A stretch of 26,708 nt of DNA from Plakobranchus ocellatus (Eukaryota > Mollusca > Gastropoda > Plakobranchidae), in assembly GCA_019648995.1 (NCBI GenBank), contig BLXT01004553.1, positions 840,927 through 867,634 of the forward strand. Reading direction: 5' to 3'. The notes below the pieces were generated by a model, which did not search any database, was not told the DNA's origin, and saw only the letters and a program-made list of their open reading frames with translations. Of this stretch, positions 1 to 10,100 are shown one piece after another; within the stretch, counting starts at the first letter, position 1, and the number at the start of each line of letters is the position of its first letter. Made by a program: the position numbers and the translations under genes.

Positions 1-155
1 ATATGGCTTTCAATTTCTTAAGCCAGCTTGTCCGTCCATAACCAGAAATGAAGAAGTAGATAACACTATTGATGAGGGATAAGGAGATATAGACAATGAA
101 AGTAATATGAGTAATGATGATAGAGGGGTAGACAATGAAGATTGGAACAATGGCA

Positions 156-187
156 CTCTAGATCTAGATCTAAACCTAGATCTAAAG
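156..187. repeat. TCTAGATC repeat cluster at left edge
   Basis: Four TCTAGATC/CTAGATCT-type units in about 32 bases, the same motif as in the intergenic region. Confidence 0.75.
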
Positions 188-240
188 TTGGGTTCGGACC
201 CAGAGCCTATTTATTTTTATATTTTCTATCTATTTGTTCT

Positions 241-310
241 TTACTACATGAGAATCGGTTGAATAGAAGTGATACAGCGATTTTTTTATAATATGATTCG
301 GAGGCACAGT
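241..310 (-). other. Candidate SLC30A6 exon 12 or alternative last exon
   Basis: A ctatcag acceptor ending at 311 is followed in the right phase by TVPPNHII, which resembles the TTPPHVIG that follows LLQ in human ZnT6. The frame then runs KKSLYHFYSTDSHVV and meets a stop near 230. A possible donor (GTA|gtaaag) lies at about 245. The conserved LDGVLE segment of the C-terminal domain is not present, so this may be a chance match, a decayed exon copy, or an alternative terminal exon. Confidence 0.22.
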
Positions 311-578
311 CTGATAGGGGTGATCATTTTTTACTATTTTTTTTCACAATTTCTTGATATAAAAGCATAGCATGTTATATATGAGAAGAAAGCTTGTTCA
401 TTTCTCCAAAATATGGTGATTTTTAGAATTTTTTGAAACCAATATTTGAATTTATACAATTTTTTTTGGAGGCACCTGTTACGAAAAAAAATTAAAGAGT
501 TATGCTCCTTGCTTTGGTAATTTGGCTATCGAAATTCTAGAAGGGCCTGGTAAATTAAGAGTTAAACCTCTGATTTAC

Positions 579-681
579 CTGCAGTAAAATTTTTCCAGTG
601 TAAGTGCTCATGGGAAACATTGTGCCAAATGTCATGAATGCTATAGCAATTGCTGCCCAAGGATCAGCAATGTAATATTGC
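579..681 (-). CDS. SLC30A6: SLC30A6 coding exon 11 (helix 6)
   Basis: One hundred and three bases encode residues 250-283, with DPWAAIAIAFMTFGTMF and STYTGKILLQ at the end of helix 6. In human ZnT6 the cytosolic domain begins directly after LLQ. Acceptor cacttcag, donor CAG|gtaaat, phase 0, so the next exon is expected to the left. Confidence 0.95.
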
Positions 682-3600
682 CTGAAGTGAAAGACAAAAC
701 GAAAAAAAAATGCCAAACTTAATATTATATTATATTATATTAAATTGAAAATTCTTATTTCACAGTTAAATTGTAAATTATAATTTGACAGTTTTATGTC
801 TCAAGACCAATTCACATACATCGGATGTTGCATTTAAGTTTTCTCCTTTCCACTGTTTTATTTCCAAAAGTTGTAAAACACCAATAAAACTTTGATACAG
901 AATCACTAAACGTCTATCTAGTTTTCACTATTACAAAGCTTATATTAGTATTTGATGGCTGTATCAATGATTTAAAATGCCAGTTTCAGCATATTAGGAT
1001 TTGACTTGAGACATACTGGCTATTGTATCTTTTGATAAAAAGAAAAAAAAAATCAGGGAAACAATGCTTTAAGAAAATAATAGACAGAGCAGAAAAAAAT
1101 TTTGATGATCAGGGTATACTTGAAAAAAATTTTAACTATAAAAAAATGTCACTAACTTTTAAAGCACAAAATTGGACAGTGGCAGTTAAGACAAAGGACA
1201 ATATACAGATCTCCAATGTGATTTGATAACCTTTTTTTTGAAAACTAATCGTCAGTTATTGCCAGAATAACATTCACAAAACAGACGACATTAAAATCTT
1301 TTTTGTTGATTGCTCTTCCTGTCAAAATGAAATGAAGTGATACATGCCTTGCAACAATAAAAATCTTGAAATTGCTACAGAAATAAAAAAAACAACCTCC
1401 TTTGAAAACAAATGGTACGCAAGAGCCTTACGTTGCTTGAATATACATACTGTGTGTCAATGAGGAAGTAGGTAATGATCAATGCCAAAGTGCAGGAAAA
1501 TCCAATCAAAGCAAAAGGGTTGATTCTTGGCAGTAAGAGTTTACTTATCCCTGGCACAACAGCACACAGACTGGAAACATGGACGGAAACATCGCCAGTG
1601 TAATATTAGTAATAAGGAAAACATTTTTAACAGTGCAGAAATATGTCAAAAAGAATGAAAAGTAAAAGAAAACGTTTTAGAATAAATTTTTTTATTGAAA
1701 TTAAGAAACTGAAAAGATACCTCACAGAGTAAGTACTATAGAGAGAGCCCACTGAGCACTTCACATTGCATGATCCCCTGATGGCACGCCGCATGCCTCT
1801 CTCTCAGTGTTCTCACACACTATACGTACTTTGCACAACTTGTTTCATTTTTCTTGAACCCTTTAGTCACGCTTTTTTTTTTTTTTTTAAGCAAAAAGAT
1901 TGGGACTGTTAAATACCTGTTTACATTTAATGCAATAATGTGATAACAGTAAGTATGGAACAAGTAGCCTAACTATTCTCTTTTATTATTTTTCTTCAGT
2001 AAAAGCCAACCTATTAGATAGTTTTACTTGTTATCTCACAAGTTTAATTAGACCCAAACGTTTCATTTTTTCCCCGCAAATGTTTTCCACAGCCATACTG
2101 ACAAACTTAAATCTAAAAAGTTTGTGTCCGATTTGAGATATGGAACAAGTAGGCTGATTATTCTCTTTTTATATTTTTTTTCAGTAAAATCTATTGGATA
2201 GTTTTGCTTGTTACCTCACAAGTTATATTAGACCCAAACGTTTAATTTTTTTCCAAAAATTCATACTGACAAACTTTAAAGCTCATTTTCTTCTTAATTA
2301 TTGTTTAGCCATGAACCTTTTGTTCTTTCTAAAATTCTCAAAGTAGCGCAAAACATGTACTACAAACTCTGACCATTGTCTCATCCATTTGTTTCAGTGT
2401 GTATTGTACGGGGCTTCCTCATTTGCTTATTATTTTAAATTTGTACTGTTTCTGTCACATGTGTTTGTGCCTTTACAACACTTTGTCGTTCAGACCAGAT
2501 AGTGAGTTTCCACAAGTTCTCAAACATTTCCCCCTTTTCTCATCTGTTACAATTTCACACTTGCTTTTCTTTGTCTCAGCACATGCACTAAAACATTCTT
2601 GGATATAAAGTTGCTGTTTCATCTAAAAAAGCTTTTTCTCAATTTCCTCAAAACAGCGAAAAGTGGAATTACTGTGACAATTTACACACTCAGCCGAGTA
2701 AGCCGAAGCACTAGTTATGTTGGGGGCACGCGGCAAAGCAGCAGCAGACAGCTTCTTGCCTGTCACGCTTGCGTTAGTAAGCACAAAAAGGGCACGCCAG
2801 CGCAGTGGGCTCTCTGTATAATACTTACTCTGTGATACATTGATGAAGCAGGACTCAATTCTAATTTTATAATTTTAAAAGTAATACACACACACACATA
2901 AAAGGCACAAGTTTAAAATGCTTTACAAAACGCCTTGTGGGATAAAAATTTCATGATAGCCATATATACTATATGCTTTGTTGGAAGCTCAGTCCAAGAT
3001 CATGAGTCACATATATTAAACAAACAGATCCATTTAACATGAGCCAAGCATTCTCGAATTTGATGACACAATTTTTACAGTATTTACTGACATGCGAATA
3101 TAATCAGGAAAAAAAAAATTGTTAAACATGGTCATTCTCTCTTTTCTTAAAATGAAGTAAACGAATGTTACTTAAACTGTCTACAAAAAAAAAGTTGAAT
3201 ATACTAAATATTTATCATCTTGTTTTGCAACTTGCATAATTATTGCTCAATTTTATGAATATATTTGAACATTATACACATACACAAATATGTCTGGGTG
3301 CAAATTAATATTGACTGTTCACTCAAAAATGCACAAGTCAATGCTGCTCGAGCAGATTTGCATATAAATTTCTCTTGCTAAGAACTACATCCTTTGAAGA
3401 CTTATTTTAATTACATATTAAGTGGAATACTGACAATTTAAAGTAGTACAATTAAACATTGCTTTTATTTGTTGATATTTTAAATCTAGGGAAGCTCACA
3501 GTATGAAGTTTAAGGCTGATTCAGGTGCTAAAAATGTTCAAAGAACTACTTTTGACTCATCAGGACTGGTCCACAGACATTTACAATAAAGAGAAATGAA

Positions 3601-4120
3601 TTATTTAGCTAAGAATTTCCCTTTTTATTTTTTTTTTCAGTAACAGTTCATCAACATATCATTTTACGGTCAGCATATTTTGTTTGTATTCTGTCCTTCT
3701 CATAACTATTTTTTGCTGAAAAATTCAACATGCAAAATATTCCAATGTCATATTCTTTTTTATTTTAATATGTTCAAGGTGGTAGTTAGATTTTTAAAAA
3801 TGTTTTATAGTGGAAGTTTTTAAAGAGATGAAGTGTAGAAATAGTTGGCATATAAACTTGAAAACAATGCTGAAAAAAGAAAACGCAATATCAATGCAAT
3901 GCATTTTTCAAAAAGGCAACCCCACCTTTCACTCATATCTGTAACATGCTCCTGCAGCCAACTGGAGCTCGATGCTTCAATCACATGATTAAAAGCTCGG
4001 TTTCTTACTGCATAGATGACGGACAAATGGCTAACAAGCCCAAATAATGTACCAACAAGAAGCCTTCCCCTGGAATTCAAAAGAATCAAAGATAAAAAAT
4101 GTTACACATGATGTTAACAT

Positions 4121-4177
<57 letters not shown>

Positions 4178-7100
4178 TCTACACTCATCAAAATGCAATA
4201 TGAAATTAATGGCCATGTCAAATGTTTTGCTATCTAATAAAATGATCGTTTTTTTTTTTCTATCTTAACAAAAAGAACAAATAATAAATTATTGGTAACT
4301 ATAGCTTTGAGATGAATTAGGCAATGAAAAAAGTGCTTTTATTTATAATGAGTTATATGCTTGTTCCTTGTATATATTGTAAAATAAAAACATTATACAT
4401 TTTATACCTTATACCTTACAAAAAAATTAAAACCTTTGTCATACCTTTGAAAAGAAATCCTACCCTGATGCTTATATCTTTCTCCTTACATACACAAATT
4501 CCCAAACATAAAATCTGACCAGTCCATACAAAATAAATCACATGTTTGGTGTGGCCCAACAGGATATATAGCAGAATATTAAAAAAATCATTTGTTTACA
4601 GATGTATTATTAATGCTTAAGCTTTTGGCATTAGCCAAACATTTTTGGGGGTGACCAAACATGTTTGACTAATTTGTTTCACATCTCGCTAGTGTGATCC
4701 TAAAAAAAAATGTTTTCAATTCTCATGTTTTCAATGATTATGAAGAAAAAAAAATATGACTTACGTGTGGACCTCTGGAGGAAACAATAGATACTCGACA
4801 CTGTAAAATAGAAAGAAAAATCTACGTAAAAACTTTTTACACAACTTTTCTGATTGTGGGACCAATATTTGAAAATGAAAAGTTATGACATTACAGCTTT
4901 CTCACATGTATGCCAATATGTGATTGGGCAGAATCAATGTATACAAAGAAACATTACTTCATCAAAGATAAATGTTTTACAATTGTATACAGATCATCAG
5001 AACAGATGGAGAAAAAAAATTCTCACCTCTCCTTAATAATAAAGAATGAGCCTAGCTGGGCAAGCATCGTACAGGAAAACACAGCAAGCACTTCAAATCT
5101 TTCATACCTTTCATGGGGAATAAAAAAAAAATCAGCCAATAAGTACATTGCAACAGTTATTTTTAATTTAATCAATGCAAGTAATCTTACACAAAGCAAA
5201 CTGAGTAAAACTAGAATGTTTGCAATTGTTAACAATTTTCAAAATAACAAGTGGACCTAAAAACAGAAAAAACATGTTTGATTTTAGAAGGATACACATG
5301 AACTTATGATGGTTCTAATTCTTAACAATAGCTGTTTACCTGTTAAAACAGTCTGGAATTAACTGTAAAACTTAGAGTATGAAAGGCCCAATCAGTGGCC
5401 AGTGGTCAATACATCTAATTTATACTCTGCCTAGCTTTCATCCTAAAATCACAGCTTTTATTTCAGGTTTTCTTTAATGATTTTTAAAAGAATTTTTTTT
5501 ACACAGGCAAACATAAAAAATCCCTATTTACAATAAACATTAACTATTTAGATATGTAGTTTTTTATATACTCCTCTAGGTATTTTAAGTTTAATTAGTT
5601 GCACACAAACACGACTCTTTAACCAGCTTACCCAAAAGAATACATGTCAGATGGTTCTTGCCGTTGGACCCAAGCACTCAACAAGCATGTAAGCAGACTG
5701 AAAGATAGAACAACTTTAAAATAATTAAGCCCCTTTCAACCTATAATGCCATTAACATCCATTAATAATGCTGCCCTTGCCAAATGATGTGTTGTATCTG
5801 TCAAAGATTTAAAACTTCTTGGCTGCAACAGAATAATGAGAATCAACAACAACAACAACGACAACAAAAGGCAGGGACAAATTTCTTGCCATACCCATTA
5901 CAATAAAGTGAATCCATTTAAAGACTAAAATGTAGGTGTAGTCTAAAAACATACAGGCTATCCACTGTTTTGTTAAAAAAAAATTTTTAAAGAAATGCTA
6001 ACTTTTTTTTTCTCTCTGGATGGTGAGGAGATAAAATCTTTCACTCTCTTCAATTCCCTTGTGCTTTCTAATTTACAAATTTATGCTTCACACAAGTACC
6101 GTGACATGTTTTGATGAGCCAAATAAATATATAATGACTTTTTCAATAATTCATTATAATTTTCATTAGGATTCAAACACGTCAAACTCTTTACAAGTAC
6201 TTGATACTTTAAGTGTGATGGCCCAGCAGATACAATGCAATACTTGACGGTAATGCAGGAGGTCCTTACATTTTTTCTCTCACTAGATCAAATATAAATA
6301 CAGAGAACTGACACTGAAGCTTTACTGACCATGTCAAACAATAATTTTAAAGATATTTACCTAACTCAGAAAGTGTGTTAATTTCAATAATTTAAACTGA
6401 AAAGGTTACAGCGTATTTTCTTATCTATTTAACAGGTTAGAACAGGATTGCACTAAGTAATATTTAATTATCCTTTCTTTTTTGGCTTCAAAGTTTGTGT
6501 TTATCAAAGAACTTAATGATCGTGAAAAATGTAACACAAACTACAACTGCTTTGATATACTGCAAAAAGGCGTTAAAAGTATTACCAGGAATCTTAAATA
6601 ACATACCTTAAGATATCAAAAATCAATAAGAAACTGAAAGCTGTCAGAGCTGAAATAAAAGAAGGAAAATATTTGGAATTTAGGTAAAAATTAAAAACAC
6701 TTACAATTTGAACTAAAAGAAAAAGAATCAAACCCTCACACACACATACACCCCAAAAAATGTTTAGTAATAATTTATATTTAAATTTAAAGGTCTTCTG
6801 CCAATTGAAGAAAAGATGTTAAATGGTAAGATGGACCCAAAAATATTTTATATTTTTATTAGATACAGCAACATTCTACTTGATGAATAAATAAAAATAA
6901 TTAAGTGGAAAAAAATTATCTGCATTTTATTTACCCATGCTGTTTGTAGTGTGACACCAGTAGAGCAAAGTGAAGGTTGACAACATACAAAACGCCAGGA
7001 AGGCCAATACTTTTTTCACCTAATAAGGAAATATTTCATGCCAAACTTAAAATTAAAAAAAAAAACAAATGAAAGAAATCAAGATGCAGTAAAAAGCAAA

Positions 7101-10100
7101 ATGTCAATTAAAATAGAAAGGATTAAAATATAAGAAAAAATAAAATCATTTTACATTGAAAATTAAATTTTGAGAAAACCTCACATTGGAACAAAAACAA
7201 AAAAAGATATGAATTTAACTTTACAGAATTATTTCTTCTAATTGGAGCATTGCATATTTTGAAGAAAGTAAAATAAAGCATTACCTTACACTTTAGATTG
7301 TAAAAACATAAATATTTAGAGTGTTTGATTAGATTTATGATGCCATGAATGAAGATGACACCAGAGAATGTCCACAAAGAAAAGAAACCTATTGGGTACT
7401 TACAATTATTACTTTAACATAATACCAACAGTTATTTACTGCATTTCAGATTCCCTAAAATTATAAATTTCAAATATGGCCAGATAAACCAACACATAAA
7501 TATCCCATGGTGAAATAAAATTAAGTTCTGAAAAAAGAGAGACAGTTAAGATTTGAAACATAAAGTTATAAAAAAAGTTTTTTGTTTTTTTTTTCACCCA
7601 ACAAAATCTAGTTAGCATAAGATCAAGTACAAGAATGAGGACAACAGGAAGCTTGATTAGGGCCAGAAAAATCTCTTAAATGTATTTTATAAGCCCATAA
7701 TATGTAACTTGCTGTTTCCTGGAAATGTGGCATCTATATATTAAACTGGATATATATTTGAATTTATACATTTTTTCAAAAAGAAAATTTCATTTCAAGG
7801 CCTTATAAATTCAATCTTTACTAGAATCATCATTTTTAATTTTTTTTGCTTCATATACTTTTAAAAATTACAAACAAGCTTGACTTACCTCATGCAGTTG
7901 AGACAGTTTGACAATTTCCTTGAAAAATAGTTTCATTTTTGAATGGGTGGGTGAAAATGGGTAGATTGTGCCCTGATGTTGAGAAAAGGGAAATATTTTT
8001 CCTTCATCCATTTGAACAGGAAAATTTCAACACAAAATGTTAAATAATCAAGACTATTTTATTTATTCTTCTTCTGAAAAGTCTGCCTAGAACTAGATTG
8101 TAGCCTAAATTCGTTCCTAAATTACAGAAAAAAAAATTCATTGAAAAGCTTCCCTTTTTGGTATTTTAAATTCTCAACATTATTGGAAAAAGACATAAAT
8201 TATTCCATTCATTTTAAATGGCAATATCAATTTATAGCAGCACATGTGTATTTATAAACTTTCTTTTAAAGATTTAGTTTGGGTTTGTTCAGTCAGTCAT
8301 TTTTTTTTTTTTTTTTACCAAAGTCAGCCTGATCAAGAACAATTTGAGAGGAGTGATCTTGAAAGAGAAACTGCTTTACATAACTGATGTTAAGTCATAT
8401 TCTAAATATTGGCACATGTATCCCTGTATCTCAAAAGCCATACTCCAAATTAGTCCATGTACACACTACCATATTCATTATTTTCTAATGTTCTTTTTTC
8501 TAAATTCTGCTGTGGTAGGGGCTGAAGATTTAATAGCCTCTATGCAGAAATATAATTTCTAAGCATTTGAATTTAAAAGGAGGGAAAACTTCCCTGAGAC
8601 TCATTTGTCTCAAAACTTTAATTTGCCACTTTGGACTCAGAAGATTTACTCTGATGAACATTTTTTCCCTCAAACATGAAGGGCAGGCCTATTTCCAAAT
8701 CTCACGGGTGTTCTGATGGTTCCGATTCTAGAGGGTCCATTCTAAGGAAAGCTTTACTAGGTTCGGTTTTAAACATTATTTGTTAATTTCTAATAATCCT
8801 CAAAGTCTGTACAGTTTCACTGCCGTAATAGCCCATGGAAGGTATTAATTCTATACAACAGAATTATAATGACCTCATAACAAAAAACAAAAAGTTTAGG
8901 AATGAATCTCAAACTGTTTTATCAATAATTTATACTGTTTTTAAGACATGATATGATAATTTACTAAAACTTGGAGCTAAGCAGATATAAGATGCATTGT
9001 TTCTGACAGAGATACTTTTTTATGTTTTCAATTCATAAACTATTAACAGAACACATTAAGTAATGACAATGTTGTCCAAAGTTATCAAATAAGTTTACAC
9101 AAAAAAGACTGCCTTGTTTTTAGAGAATTATTCCAGTCAAACTTATTCAATGCATGTTTTCCAGCCTTTGTACTCAAATGGATTTACTTAAATCAGAACA
9201 GGATCTGACTTGACCTTTTATAGCTAATTTTGATGTTACTTACATGGGGAACATTATCATGACCATCTGGAGGGAAAAAAAAAGACTATGTAGAGTAAGG
9301 ACACAAAATTTGTATTTGCCTTTAAACATCAGAACATTTCCCCATAATGGCTTTGTCAGTGTGGTAAAGTGTTAAGTAGACTGATGGTGTTTTAACAAGG
9401 AAACAGGCCAAAAAAACAGTGAACATAAGTTTAGTTTGTAAACTGTTACAGCAAACTAAAGAATCTGTCAATTAAAAAATGAAGTCAAACCGTACCCCCC
9501 AAAATTATAAACATTGTATGGATAAATCAGCAATTTCTAGTATATTTTTATGGTCAACAATGTCGGTCTGGAAGACTGAAATCCTAAGTAAAGGTGTGTG
9601 AAGTAAGCTCTTAATGTCTGAGATGTTTGATCTGCTTATATTGTTTGTACCATTTTATATGAGAGGGTTCTCAAAATATCTTTGTGTTTATTCTTACTGT
9701 TGCTGTCTTCATCGCTATAGTGATAGATAGTCATTGTCTCATTTGTTAACCTGTCTGTTGTCATTGTAATTGTTTTTTTTTCTTTATCGCTGATTAATTT
9801 AAACGAGCATTTCACTGAAGTTCTGACAATGCTGCTATTATTTTGCCAAAAATCAGCATTAGCACAGCTATTTAGTTGCCAGTTTTTGCAGTCATTGCTA
9901 ACAAAACAACCATGGATGGCAGGCTTATCAAACCTCTGAAGTGCCTTCTTTGCGAATAGGGACTTCAGATATTTGAAATGCCTGCCATCAATATAACTAA
10001 CTCAGTAACTGTCATCCTCATCATATACATTGTATTGTTGTTATTAACGCCTTCAATGTAGTCAGCATGTACTAAAGAAATAGAACTTTTACAAACTTTA

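Larger units (their letters stand above)
1571..3925 (-). other. SLC30A6 intron 9
   Basis: A 2.35 kb intron. It holds the terminal-inverted-repeat element at 1723-2834 and a short (CA)n run at about 2886-2900. The remainder (2840-3925) is AT-rich with no recognised exon or repeat. Confidence 0.8.

Noticed and set aside
2399..2835. Two small plus-strand frames inside the 1.1 kb TIR element, considered as transposase.
   Set aside because: They are too short, overlap in different frames, one ends inside the TIR, and no transposase motif is visible.
7266..7535. Two minus-strand open stretches with usable splice sites and hydrophobic translations, at first read as zinc-transporter exons.
   Set aside because: They do not match ZnT6, and the true exons 3 and 4 join in phase without them; the implied intron between them would be only about 51 bases.
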